This document shows, piece by piece, positions 1 through 9,460 of a DNA stretch of 38,279 bases. The translations under genes were made by a program, and so were the position numbers. Within the stretch, counting starts at the first letter, position 1. Every line of letters begins with the position of its first letter. This DNA is from Oscillibacter sp. (GTDB lineage Bacteria > Bacillota > Clostridia > Oscillospirales > Oscillospiraceae): NCBI GenBank assembly GCA_022795445.1, contig JAAWGR010000022.1, positions 1 to 38,279 of the forward strand. Direction: 5' to 3'. Below the pieces are notes generated by a model. It had not been told where the DNA came from, ran no database searches, and saw nothing but the letters and a program-made list of their open reading frames with translations.

Positions 1-1
1 T

Positions 2-106
2 TTTAACATGAACAAAGAGTTTAACACCACTATCATTACTGTAACTCATGATTTGGAAATAGCCAATCGTCATGATAGAGTAATCCATCTTGAAAGGAGC
101 AAATAA
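2..106 (+). CDS. ABC transporter ATP-binding protein, C-terminal fragment
   Basis: Only the last 34 residues are inside the window; the gene begins before base 1. The reading frame contains TVTHDLEIANRHDRVIHLE, which is the H-loop ('switch' histidine in THD) and the D-RVI-L segment that end the nucleotide-binding domain of LolD/MacB/FtsE-type ABC ATPases. Such ATPases drive export or lipoprotein release at the inner membrane. It stops one base before the start of the next small gene, whose Shine-Dalgarno sequence lies within this gene's last codons, so the two are probably co-translated. The substrate cannot be told from this fragment. Confidence 0.8.
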   Translation, partial: FNMNKEFNTTIITVTHDLEIANRHDRVIHLERSK

Positions 107-107
107 A

Positions 108-263
108 ATGGGATTTTTTGCAATGATTGCGTCAATGCTGCTGGGGATATTGTTTGTTGCAATCGGGATTTCCTGCAGAAAGCAAAAGGGGTGGCCTATA
201 ATCCTTATCGCGCTCGGAACCGTGTTTGTTCTCAGTGCGTTTTATTTGGGGTGGCCTAAATAG
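108..263 (+). CDS. Small membrane protein (51 aa)
   Basis: This 51-codon frame starts at ATG 108, preceded by AAAGGAG inside the end of the ABC ATPase gene. The protein has two hydrophobic segments, roughly residues 3-22 and 30-45, separated by a short basic stretch (CRKQKG), and it ends in LGWPK. This is the layout of a two-span small membrane protein with a positively charged loop. Coupling to an ABC ATPase suggests a role in the same transport unit, but that is inferred only from position. I do not recognise a family. The composition and ribosome binding site favour a real gene. Confidence 0.55.
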   Translation: MGFFAMIASMLLGILFVAIGISCRKQKGWPIILIALGTVFVLSAFYLGWPK

Positions 264-273
264 AAGTCAATAA

Positions 274-594
274 AAACCAAGTCTGCCCAGCGGCGGTTGG
301 ACTACAGCTATTGCAAGTTCTAATAAGCTTTATGCGGTTGTGACGACCACGACAGCACTGAAAGCTGGCGAAACCTTTACGGTTGGCAAAGCAGGAAGTG
401 ACATCGCAGTAACTACCACTTCTGGCACAACCACAAGTAATCAGTTTACTGTCGAAATTACTACAGCTCCGACTGCTGCAAACGGTTCGATTAAGACTGC
501 GGATGGTTATACCAATACAAACAATATTACCATCAGCGTTACCAGCACAACCATTCCTAGCATAACTGGTACAGCCCTGACTTGGACTGACTGA
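274..594 (+). pseudogene. Surface-protein C-terminal fragment without a start
   Basis: The frame is open from just after a TAA at 271-273 to a TGA at 592-594 and has no credible start codon or ribosome binding site. The protein is rich in Thr, Ser, Ala and Val, with beta-strand-like segments such as LKAGETFTVGKAG and NQFTVEITTAPTAANGS, as in Ig-like or S-layer-type bacterial surface proteins. It resembles the neighbouring minus-strand surface fragment in style (compare AAGESFTVERKPG there). It is most likely the tail of a longer secreted protein joined to the ABC region by a deletion or a recombination event. It could also be an assembly join. Confidence 0.5.
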
Positions 595-624
595 TTCGAT
601 CATCCCATTGAAAAGGGTTTGACA

Positions 625-677
625 ACGTGAGAAAAGGCCCCCCTAGGCTTTTTAAGTCTAGGGGGCCTTTCTCACGT
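625..677. terminator. Long hairpin between two converging fragments
   Basis: Arms of about 20 bases, ACGTGAGAAAAGGCCCC... and ...GGGGCCTTTCTCACGT, pair almost perfectly; the left arm carries one extra A and one extra C. The loop holds a run of T. The hairpin sits exactly between the stop codons of the plus-strand fragment (594) and the minus-strand fragment (698), so it most likely terminates transcription from both sides. The arm length is unusual for a simple terminator. Confidence 0.6.
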
Positions 678-697
678 CAAAGAGAATCTACGATAGA

Positions 698-2950
698 TCA
701 CTTTCTAACGCTCTGCTGATGATTGCCAATAGCATTGATACCAGTAATGTTATCGAGGTCGATAACAATAGCAGTCTTGTTGCAATAGCCCTCAGCAGTC
801 TTCACTGCGCCGTAAGGATGTTACCCTCAGTAATCACGCTGGTCTGGCATGTGAGAGTAATCGTGCTGCTGTTAGACGCGCTGTCATAAACAACTTTCGC
901 ATCACCGTTCACTGCGAACACAGTGCTTGTACTAGACGTGCCTTGAGCGGGAGTGAAGTTAGCATTACCGATATCATCAGTATCCAACTCAATGCCGTCG
1001 AAGCGCACAATGATTTTGTCAGTAGCAGCCAGAGAAGCGGCGGCAGTATTCACATGCGCCACAGTAGCAACAGGAGTAACGCCAGTGAGCGGGGTAACTA
1101 CAATTTCCGCTTCACTCAGATCGATGTCTCCAGTCACATTAACAGGCACAGTCTTTGTAGCGGTCAGGGTAGTGCCGTCGTTCACAAAGATGAACTCGTA
1201 CTTGCCGTCAACCGTAACCTTGACAGGATCAGAGGTCACAGGAATCGCGGTATCCAGAGTTGCCGTCAGGTCGATGGTCTCGCGCCCGGCGGTGGTCTTG
1301 GACGGGGTAACAGTCAGCTCTGTGTTAGCGGCAACACCAGTGCCGGTGATAACTTCATCCACGATACCAGTAATGGTGAAGCTCGCAGCTGTGGTAGTCA
1401 ATCCAGAAGCATCAACCTTCACAACCACAGGACGGGTGGCGGGGACTGTATTGCCGCTAGCATTTGTAGTAACAGTAGAATCAGCCGCAACCGTTCCACC
1501 AGGAGCAACACTACCCGCAGTGCCAGTAAGGCCTTCAACGTTACTGAAGGTATAGCTCAGGGCGCCATCAGTGACTTTGCCCTCGTTGGCAGAAACCGCC
1601 TCAGAAACCTTCACATTAAAGGTAATAATCACATTAGCAGCGGCGGCGGTAGCACCAGAAGCCAAGGACTTGGTAGAGGTATCGGTTACAGACACAGTTT
1701 CCGTAATAGAAGCAGGGACATTCGCGAACTCGTAGACAACATTCACCTTATCCCACTCAACGTTAGTAACCTTGATCTTGAAGGTGTTGGTCATACTGAC
1801 CAGCGGATTCGTGATGCCAGTACTGTCAACAGCGAGAGAGGCGCCAGCACTGGTAGAGTTACTGCCGAGCAGTTCTTCCTTGCCATCAATTACGCCGTAG
1901 ACTTCATAGTAAACAGTTGCCTTCGCGTCTGCGGGAACCCAGCCGGTGTACTCTTTGTTGTTGCCAGCATCTTTCCAAACCGTAGCGGCCTGGTCAATGC
2001 TGAAGATCGGCTTAACGGTGTTGGTGGCTTTGTCAACCATGGCAGAGACATCACTGCCAGTGTAAACCTTTGCACCGAACGCTACATTGCCGGAGACTTC
2101 CGCGCCAGAAGCGATGTAATCGGAGACGGTCACAACAGAGTCATCGACCAAAATCTGGATAGAGACAGCGGAAGCGCCGTTATTCACGGTAAAGGTTTTG
2201 CCATCGTCGCCGAGGGTTGCGCCGGAGATGGTACCGAACTTATAGCCAGGCTTCCGTTCAACGGTGAAGGACTCACCAGCAGCGTAGTTCTTGTCGGTAT
2301 CCACGTTGCCGCCGTAAACGTCCTCAGCAGTCGTGTCAGCCGGGATGGTAATGGAGACATTACCTTCGGTGGGGGTATTGGTACCGCCGATATGGCCATT
2401 CTTGAAGCCAATACCCTTATTATCGTCAACGGAATTGACAACGACGAGGTAGACGGAACGGAAGCCGTCGGACTCTTCATTGTCATTGAAGAGGAGGGTG
2501 AGGGAGATGTCGCGGTGGGTGCCCTCTGGGATGGTGGACTTGCTGACGGTGGTTTTGTTGTAAGCGTCCTTGAGGGCGTCGGCGGAGTCAATATCCCACT
2601 GGTTGCCGGAGAGGTCGAGCCACTGTGCGCCATTGATGTCGACGAGGTCCTCGGCGGCCTTCTGATCCACATGGAAGATGTTGTGGTCGTGGTTCTGATA
2701 GACGGAAATCTTATAGGCGCCGCCTTCAGCCCGCGCCGCAGCGGGGGGGAGTGATCACATGGAGGAGCTTGTTGTTGGCGGAGATGAAGGCATTTCCGTC
2801 ATGATAGAGGTTCGTGTTGGACAGGACCGCAACGGACCGGCCGGCCGTGTTGAGTTCGTTGGTGCCATAGGCGTTGAGGTCATAGAAGTCGTCGAAATCG
2901 TCATGAGCGGAGAGGGTATAGCGAGCGAAGGCGCCCCGCTTGAGGTCCCT
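698..2950 (-). pseudogene. Large Ig-like/S-layer-type surface protein, truncated and frameshifted
   Basis: About 750 codons of a Thr/Val/Ala/Asp-rich, beta-strand-rich protein can be followed on the minus strand. The longest uninterrupted piece is 802-2670. Upstream, the segment AFARYTLSAHDDFDDFYDLN (codons below 2950) continues the same protein in another frame. A run of seven G at 2743-2749 (C on the coding strand) breaks the frame, and six would restore it. Near 818-822 a second one-base slip separates the body from a sensible tail (TAIVIDLDNITGINAIGN...) that stops at 698. There is no start codon or signal peptide: the frame is closed by TAG at 2951-2953, just below the terminator of the next gene. 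I see no sortase motif or SLH repeat. It is either a decayed gene or one damaged by sequencing error; the missing 5' end argues for real truncation. Confidence 0.7.
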
Positions 2951-2965
2951 CTAAATAGCTTAATT

Positions 2966-3009
2966 GGAAAAATCGCAAGATTCCTGCAAAAGCTGCAAGA
3001 ATCTTGCGA
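2966..3009 (-). terminator. Rho-independent terminator of the 3021-3293 gene
   Basis: TCGCAAGATTCCTGCA pairs with TGCAAGAATCTTGCGA (one mismatch) around a short AAAGC loop. On the minus strand the hairpin is followed directly by TTTTT. It lies 12 bases downstream of the stop codon at 3021. Confidence 0.8.
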
Positions 3010-3020
3010 CAAGAGGAAAT

Positions 3021-3293
3021 TCAAACCAAGGCGACCGTCAGCCAGGCCAGCCCGACGGTTGCCGCGCCGAGCAGAGTGTATACCGCCGGGCTGCAATCCC
3101 GCCATAGGCGGGCAAAGCGGCCGTGATGCCCGCCAGCGTAGTTCTTGGCGACCCTGCGGGCCTCCTCCACAAGCTCCCGGGAGGTCACACCCTCACCCGC
3201 GGCATCATTGCGCACGATAAAAATTGCCTGTTCAAAAAAACGTTGATCGGGCGAATCCACTACAACCACACGCCTCGAAATTCCTTTCACCAT
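3021..3293 (-). CDS. Conserved 90-aa protein of Clostridia, C-terminal membrane segment
   Basis: The start is ATG 3293 with AGGAGG 10 bases upstream. The N-terminal part (VKGISRRVVVVDSPD, then FEQAIFIVRNDAAGEGVT) matches my memory of a small protein common in Clostridia that is often labelled hypothetical or, misleadingly, a translation initiation factor. The last 30 residues (VYTLLGAATVGLAWLTVALV) are hydrophobic and probably a single membrane anchor. The function is unknown. It has its own terminator downstream and is transcribed in the same direction as hslO. Confidence 0.65.
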   Translation of the reverse strand: MVKGISRRVVVVDSPDQRFFEQAIFIVRNDAAGEGVTSRELVEEARRVAKNYAGGHHGRFARLWRDCSPAVYTLLGAATVGLAWLTVALV

Positions 3294-3377
3294 CCGTTCA
3301 CAGCCTCCTGTCCATTGATACCTCCAGTTTGCCGCAGGAATGGAAAAAATATACCGCTTTTTTTCCAGTGGAACAAA

Positions 3378-4262
3378 TTATTTCCGGCAGGAAGCTGCCA
3401 TAGCCTCCAGTTCCTCCTTGGAAAACTGTTGCACATTGTCACAGAAGCGGCAAGTGAGCTCCGCTCCGCCCTGTTCGGCGATCATGCTCCGCAGTTCCTT
3501 CGGGCCTAAGCTGATCAAAGCGCGTTCCATGCGTTCCCGACTGCACCCACAACGATACTCAACTGGGGATTTTTCCAGAATATCCAGCTCAAAGTCCATC
3601 AAGGCCCGTCGGAGAAGGACCTCCGGGTCTGGGTTGGCCCGCAAAAGTTCAGTCACCGGCCCTGCGGCCCTTAGGGATTGCTCAATACATTGGATAGTTT
3701 CCTCCGCTGCGCCGGGAAGGAGTTGGATGAGGTATCCGCCTGCCGCCAGTACACTTTGGTCACGGTCGACAAGGACACCTAAGCCACAGGCGGTAGGGAT
3801 CTGCTCCGATTCAACGAAGTACAGTGCAATGTCTTCAGCGATTTCGCCCCACAGCAGCCCAATGCTGCCGATATATGGTTCCTTCATGTTCAGGTCACGG
3901 ATGACAGTGAGCGTTCCAGCGCTGCCCACTGCGCTGCCGACATCCAGTTTGCCATCTTCCCGTAGGGGAAGGTCAACGGCAGGGTTGTCCACAGTGCCCC
4001 GGACGTTGCCCAAGTTATCGGAGACGGCCAGGAGCGTCCCCAGAGGGCCTCCGCCTTTGATTTGTAAGGTAAGGCTGGCGCCATCCTCTTTCAATGCATT
4101 GCCCATCATGGATGCTGCCGCCAGCGCCCTCCCCAGCGCTGCTGTGGCAACAGGGAGAGTTTTATGGATGTTGCGCGCACGTTCTGTCAAGGCGCGGGTG
4201 GAGACGGCGGTAGCTTTTAATTGGCCGTCCCGCGAGACGGCCCGGATCAGTTGGTCGTTCAT
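3378..4262 (-). CDS. hslO: Redox-regulated chaperone Hsp33
   Basis: This 294-residue protein has the normal Hsp33 length. It begins MNDQLIRAVSRDGQLKA and contains the core segments TLPVATAALGRALAAASMMG and GGGPLGTLLAVSD. The C-terminal redox switch is present as CGC (YRCGCSRERM) followed about 30 residues later by CRFC, the four zinc-binding cysteines. Under oxidative stress these form disulfides, release zinc and activate the holdase in the cytoplasm. The start at 4262 is chosen over an upstream in-frame ATG at 4325 because TAGGAGG lies at the right distance and MNDQ is the family start. It follows the methyltransferase and yerC genes by 31 bases, so the three are probably one operon. Confidence 0.95.
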   Translation of the reverse strand: MNDQLIRAVSRDGQLKATAVSTRALTERARNIHKTLPVATAALGRALAAASMMGNALKEDGASLTLQIKGGGPLGTLLAVSDNLGNVRGTVDNPAVDLPLREDGKLDVGSAVGSAGTLTVIRDLNMKEPYIGSIGLLWGEIAEDIALYFVESEQIPTACGLGVLVDRDQSVLAAGGYLIQLLPGAAEETIQCIEQSLRAAGPVTELLRANPDPEVLLRRALMDFELDILEKSPVEYRCGCSRERMERALISLGPKELRSMIAEQGGAELTCRFCDNVQQFSKEELEAMAASCRK

Positions 4263-4293
4263 ACTGCCTCCTAAGATTGTAAAGGAAAAAGAT

Positions 4294-5037
4294 TCAAGTG
4301 GCCCGGAACTGCCAGCGGTCTTCATCAGAGGCCGGCGGGCGGCAGGTCAAGTCGCCCGTGAGCGCGATTGTGGCAAATCCGGTTTCTGCCAGATAATCCC
4401 GCAGCTCCGTCTCACTCCAGGCCCGTTCCCGGTGTTCCTCGAAATTACGGTCCCAGGCTCCGTCCGGGCGCAGGCAGAACAGGTCAACCTGATAGGTACA
4501 GACCTGGGTTTTTTCGGAGAAAAACGTCCGCCAGACACAAAAACTGTCCTCAGTATCGTCCATATACATTTTCTGGTGCATCCGGCGCAGCTTGTACGGT
4601 GTGTTGACATCGAAGAGGAACACCCCGCCGGGTGTCAGCCACTTGCGCACATGCTGGAAGGTTTCCCGTAAATCTCGTTCCCTTGTCAGATAATTTAAGG
4701 AATCCAGGGTGGAGACCACAGCGTCCACCGGCTCTGCCAGCCGCAGCCTGGGCATGGCTTGCTGGAGGAAGAGAGGCGGCTGCTTTAAGTTCTGGGCCTT
4801 CTGTGCAGCCTGGGCAAGCATGTCCTCGGAGGCGTCCACAGCAATGACACGAAATCCTCGCTCTGCCAGCAGGCAAGCAATGGTACCTGTACCACAAGCC
4901 AAATCCAGCACGGTCCGCACAGGCACGGCACTTTTTTTCAATTCCTTCACCAGGTAGGCGGCCCGGCGGCGATAGTTCCCGTCCGCCATCAGTCCATCAT
5001 AGCTGGAAGCCAAGGCGATGTAATCCTGCCTGCTCAC
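4294..5037 (-). CDS. Class I SAM-dependent methyltransferase
   Basis: The protein has 247 residues with a Rossmann-fold methyltransferase core. Motif I is LDLACGTGTIACLLAERGF (about residues 43-61), followed by the acidic VIAVDAS that binds the SAM ribose and by LDSLNYLT as motif IV. The later VFLFDVNTPYKLRRMHQ is typical of the Methyltransf_25/YbaJ-like group of small Clostridial enzymes. The substrate is unknown. The start is a GTG at 5037 that overlaps the stop of yerC (GTGA), so it is translationally coupled to that gene; hslO follows. The GTG start and overlap are typical of an operon. Confidence 0.88.
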   Translation of the reverse strand: MSRQDYIALASSYDGLMADGNYRRRAAYLVKELKKSAVPVRTVLDLACGTGTIACLLAERGFRVIAVDASEDMLAQAAQKAQNLKQPPLFLQQAMPRLRLAEPVDAVVSTLDSLNYLTRERDLRETFQHVRKWLTPGGVFLFDVNTPYKLRRMHQKMYMDDTEDSFCVWRTFFSEKTQVCTYQVDLFCLRPDGAWDRNFEEHRERAWSETELRDYLAETGFATIALTGDLTCRPPASDEDRWQFRAT

Positions 5038-5330
5038 GGCATTTTCCCTTTCATTCGGGCAAAGAGCTGGGTATATGCGCCGGTGCCGTAATTCAGTGAC
5101 CGGTTCACCCGGCTGATGGTTGCGCTGGAAGCGCCGGTACGTTCCAGAATATCGTTATAAATCATGCCGTCATCCAGCAGGGACGCCACTTCAAACCGCT
5201 GCTCCATAGAGCGCAGTTCTGAAATGGTGCAGAGATCCTGGAAGAATGCATAGCATTCCTCTTCTGTTCGGAGCTGCAAAATGGCCTTATATAATTGTCC
5301 GTTTTTTTGTTTTTTGCCGATTTTCAACAT
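5034..5330 (-). CDS. YerC/YecD family TrpR-related DNA-binding protein
   Basis: The protein is about 98 residues. The sequence LRTEEECYAFFQDLCTISEL, then EQRFEVASLLDDGMIYNDI, then ERTGASSATISRVNRSLNYG matches the YerC/YecD family, which shares the TrpR helix-turn-helix fold. The recognition helix is ASSATISRVNRSL. Members are presumed transcription regulators; the targets are not known to me. I place the start at ATG 5330 because a G-rich ribosome binding site precedes it; a GTG two codons upstream (5336) is also possible. The gene leads the yerC-methyltransferase-hslO run. Confidence 0.88.
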   Translation of the reverse strand: MLKIGKKQKNGQLYKAILQLRTEEECYAFFQDLCTISELRSMEQRFEVASLLDDGMIYNDILERTGASSATISRVNRSLNYGTGAYTQLFARMKGKMP

Positions 5331-5474
5331 AACCACCCCGCACTGCCATAGAATTCTGTACCGCCTCCCGGCGGTACTGCTTGTATTTTAGCATTTCAGT
5401 GCGCGAAAGTAAAGCCAAATCTTTCACAAAAAGCAAACCTTATATACAGTTTTTGATGGGTAGGGCATCCTATG

Positions 5475-5510
5475 CAAAAAACCAGCCTCCGGCAAAAACC
5501 GAAGGCTGGT
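5475..5510 (-). terminator. Terminator of the groESL operon
   Basis: ACCAGCCTCCGG pairs with CCGAAGGCTGGT (one mismatch) around a short loop. On the minus strand a run of six T follows. It is 28 bases beyond the groEL stop codon. Confidence 0.9.
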
Positions 5511-5538
5511 TTCTACGATCCTCAGGGGCGTTTTCCGA

Positions 5539-7267
<1,729 letters not shown>

Positions 7268-7275
7268 AAAGGCAG

Positions 7276-7560
7276 TCACTCGACGATGGCAAGAATATCG
7301 TTCTGGCGCACAACCACGTACTCGACATCTTCCAGGGTAACTTTACTGCCGGCGTACTGGCTGGTAATCACCTTATCGCCGGGCTTGACAGTCATAACAA
7401 TGTCTTTGCCTTCCACGTTGCCGCCGGGGCCGACAGAGATCACTTCGGCCACAGTGGGCTTTTCCTTAGCGGAGCCGGTGAGGATGATGCCGCCTTTGGT
7501 AGTTTCTTCGGTTTCCACCATCTTCAGGATGACGCGATCAGCAAGCGGGGTGAGTTTCAT
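7276..7560 (-). CDS. groS: Co-chaperonin GroES (10 kDa)
   Basis: The protein has 94 residues, the standard size. MKLTPLADRVILKMVETEE, the mobile loop region TTKGGIILTGSAKEKP, and VSVGPG-like VISVGPGGNVEGKDI with the C-terminal YVVVRQNDILAIVE are all family features. It caps GroEL rings. The start is ATG 7560, with AAGGAGGAA seven bases upstream; a longer in-frame start would run into the CIRCE operator. It is the first gene of the operon. Confidence 0.98.
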   Translation of the reverse strand: MKLTPLADRVILKMVETEETTKGGIILTGSAKEKPTVAEVISVGPGGNVEGKDIVMTVKPGDKVITSQYAGSKVTLEDVEYVVVRQNDILAIVE

Positions 7561-7612
7561 GGGATGTTCCTCCTTAAAATATAAAAATTGAAAAAGAAAA
7601 ACAAATTCACTG

Positions 7613-7639
7613 TTAGCACTCAAAAACCAGGAGTGCTAA
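7613..7639. promoter_or_regulatory. CIRCE operator (HrcA binding site)
   Basis: A perfect CIRCE element is present: TTAGCACTC, nine bases, GAGTGCTAA. It lies between the promoter and the groES start and is the known binding site of the heat-shock repressor HrcA, so groESL should be induced by protein-folding stress. The hrcA gene itself is not in this window. Confidence 0.97.
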
Positions 7640-7647
7640 CAGTGCTT

Positions 7648-7676
7648 ATCATAGTACAGTCCATCGAATTTGTAAA
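7648..7676 (-). promoter_or_regulatory. groESL promoter
   Basis: On the minus strand TTTACA (-35, 7671-7676) and TATGAT (-10, 7648-7653) are 17 bases apart. Transcription would begin just before or within the CIRCE element, the arrangement expected for HrcA repression. Confidence 0.8.
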
Positions 7677-7745
7677 GGGGGATTTGCGGAAAAGTTATGA
7701 AGAATTTGTAAATGTTGCAAAGGCACCCCATCAGAGGACTCCAGT

Positions 7746-8366
7746 TTAACACGTTTTTTCTGCAAAAGGGGGCGGTTTCTGCGTGTCTTCTGCCAATGCA
7801 AGGAAGGTTTCACGGTCATAAAGAAGGTTCAAGGCCTCTAGCAGGCCGTTCGCATTCAGATGCTCCGGCAATTCCAGACGTTTCAGTAGCCTTTTACGTT
7901 TCGCGGCGCTGTCCGGGCCTCCACTGAGGCCCAGAGCAAACAGGTCCGCCTTTGTAACCGGTTCCCGGACTTGGGCGGTGCTTTCTCCTGCAAAAGTTGC
8001 CCCTGCCCGCCGCAGGGCTTCCAGCAGCACGGCGGGAGGCATCCCCTCGACACCTAACTTACCTTCTTTTCCGGGTGTACGTTTCCGCCGTTCTTTGCCG
8101 CGAACGTCGGGGATGTATGCTTGCTTTACCCGATCTTTCGGCAGTGCGCCTTTGAGGTAGTTTCGGAGGACAAACCCCGCGCCGTCGCTGTCTGTCAGGA
8201 TAATCAAGCCCTGTTTCTCTGCCAGCCGCCGCAGGAAGGCCAGTTTTTCCTGGTTATGAAACACTGCGAAACCGTCCAAGGTAATAATGGTTGCATCGAC
8301 GACTTGTGCCAGGGCATTTTTATCATAACGCCCTTCCACAATGATTACTTCTTGTATTTTTTCCAT
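7746..8366 (-). CDS. rnmV: Ribonuclease M5-like Toprim protein (5S rRNA maturation)
   Basis: The protein has 206 residues. The N-terminal Toprim domain shows the catalytic Glu in VIIVEGRYDKNAL and the acidic pair in LIILTDSDGAGFVLRNYL, followed by the GVEG segment near residue 110 that RNase M5 proteins share. RNase M5 trims the 5S rRNA precursor. The protein is longer than the classic 180-residue enzyme, with a C-terminal DUF4093-type extension typical of Clostridia. It follows holA by 14 bases and is the last gene of the xre-comEC-holA-rnmV run. I see no clear terminator behind it. A Toprim protein with another RNA target remains possible. Confidence 0.8.
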   Translation of the reverse strand: MEKIQEVIIVEGRYDKNALAQVVDATIITLDGFAVFHNQEKLAFLRRLAEKQGLIILTDSDGAGFVLRNYLKGALPKDRVKQAYIPDVRGKERRKRTPGKEGKLGVEGMPPAVLLEALRRAGATFAGESTAQVREPVTKADLFALGLSGGPDSAAKRKRLLKRLELPEHLNANGLLEALNLLYDRETFLALAEDTQKPPPFAEKTC

Positions 8367-8380
8367 AATATTCTACCAAT

Positions 8381-9445
8381 TTACCGCCTTCCCGCGCCAA
8401 GCTGGGCCAACAATAGTTTCAGCTCTCCTGCCGGGTCGACGCCCCGCTGGCTCTTGAACCGCCGGTCCAAAACCTGACAGCGCTTCACTGCGTCGGCACA
8501 CCACGCGGCGCTTGTCCGTTGGGCGGCGGAAAAGACCATATTCGAGACATAACCCGTCTTCATTCCCCACAAATCCAACGCCCAAGATTTGCCCTTGCCG
8601 CTGTCCAAAGCCAGGCGCGCCGTCCAGATGCGCCGCAGCTGGGAACCCAGGGCTGCTACGATCATAATGGGCTCCGTCTGCATTTTCAGCAGGTCCGCCA
8701 GAATGGCCGCCGCCTGATCGTACTTGCCCTGGACAACTGCGTCAGAAAGACGGAAGACCTCCGCGGAAAGCACTGGGTCCGCTACAGCATCGATCTCTTT
8801 TTTTGTTACAACATTCCCCTTGGTATAGGAGGCAATTTTATTGATCTCCGGCAGCAGGCCGGTCATTAGTCCGCCGCAGATGAATACCAAGTAATCTGCC
8901 GTTGTCTCATCAATGCTTTTGCCAAGGGCGGCGAAATGCGCGATAATCCAGTCCGTCAGACGGCTCCCCTGCGCCGGCAAAAACTCCACCGCCTCTACAT
9001 ACTCCTCCACCACTTTTGCCAGGGCCTTCTGGCTTTTGGTTGTCTTGACAGGCTTGTACGCAATTGTGTTATAAACGAAAACCACACAGCAATATGGCGG
9101 CACATCCTTCAGGAATGCAGCCAAATCCTCCTGTGCCTGCGCACCTATCTTGAACAGGTCGTAATCCGTCACAACAACCATCGTTCTCTCCGCCATCATC
9201 GGCATGGCTTCCGCGGTTGCCTCCAAAGTGTCTACCGTCAGTCCCTGGCCCTCCAGCTTATGAAAATTGAACGCCTCGCCGCCGGAAGGGATAAGAACCT
9301 TTTGCAGGCTCTCCAGGGCACGCTGACGGAGGTAAGTTTCTTCTCCATAGAAAATGTAGGCGGTGCCAGGCGTTTTGGCCTTGATGTCATTTTGCAGTTT
9401 TTGGTATGCCAGATTCTTCTTCGGTGCTTTTTTTGCGTATGCCAT
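8381..9445 (-). CDS. holA: DNA polymerase III delta subunit
   Basis: The protein has 354 residues, the expected length. The start of the delta domain is recognisable in TAYIFYGEETYLRQRALESL and in the ERTMVVVTDYDLFK segment of the AAA+-like fold. The C-terminal helical part contains IMIVAALGSQLRRIW and CQVLDRRFKSQRGVDPAGEL, which resemble the clamp-loader collar. It opens the beta clamp during replication. The start at 9445 is supported by GGGGGAAGG just upstream. It lies 15 bases after comEC, the common Firmicutes neighbourhood. Confidence 0.93.
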   Translation of the reverse strand: MAYAKKAPKKNLAYQKLQNDIKAKTPGTAYIFYGEETYLRQRALESLQKVLIPSGGEAFNFHKLEGQGLTVDTLEATAEAMPMMAERTMVVVTDYDLFKIGAQAQEDLAAFLKDVPPYCCVVFVYNTIAYKPVKTTKSQKALAKVVEEYVEAVEFLPAQGSRLTDWIIAHFAALGKSIDETTADYLVFICGGLMTGLLPEINKIASYTKGNVVTKKEIDAVADPVLSAEVFRLSDAVVQGKYDQAAAILADLLKMQTEPIMIVAALGSQLRRIWTARLALDSGKGKSWALDLWGMKTGYVSNMVFSAAQRTSAAWCADAVKRCQVLDRRFKSQRGVDPAGELKLLLAQLGAGRR

Positions 9446-9460
9446 ATGCCTTCCCCCATT

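Noticed and set aside
943-2754. Plus-strand ORF of 603 codons opposite the surface protein
   Set aside because: Its translation is rich in Arg, Asn, His and Ser without domain character, while the opposite strand reads as a normal surface protein.
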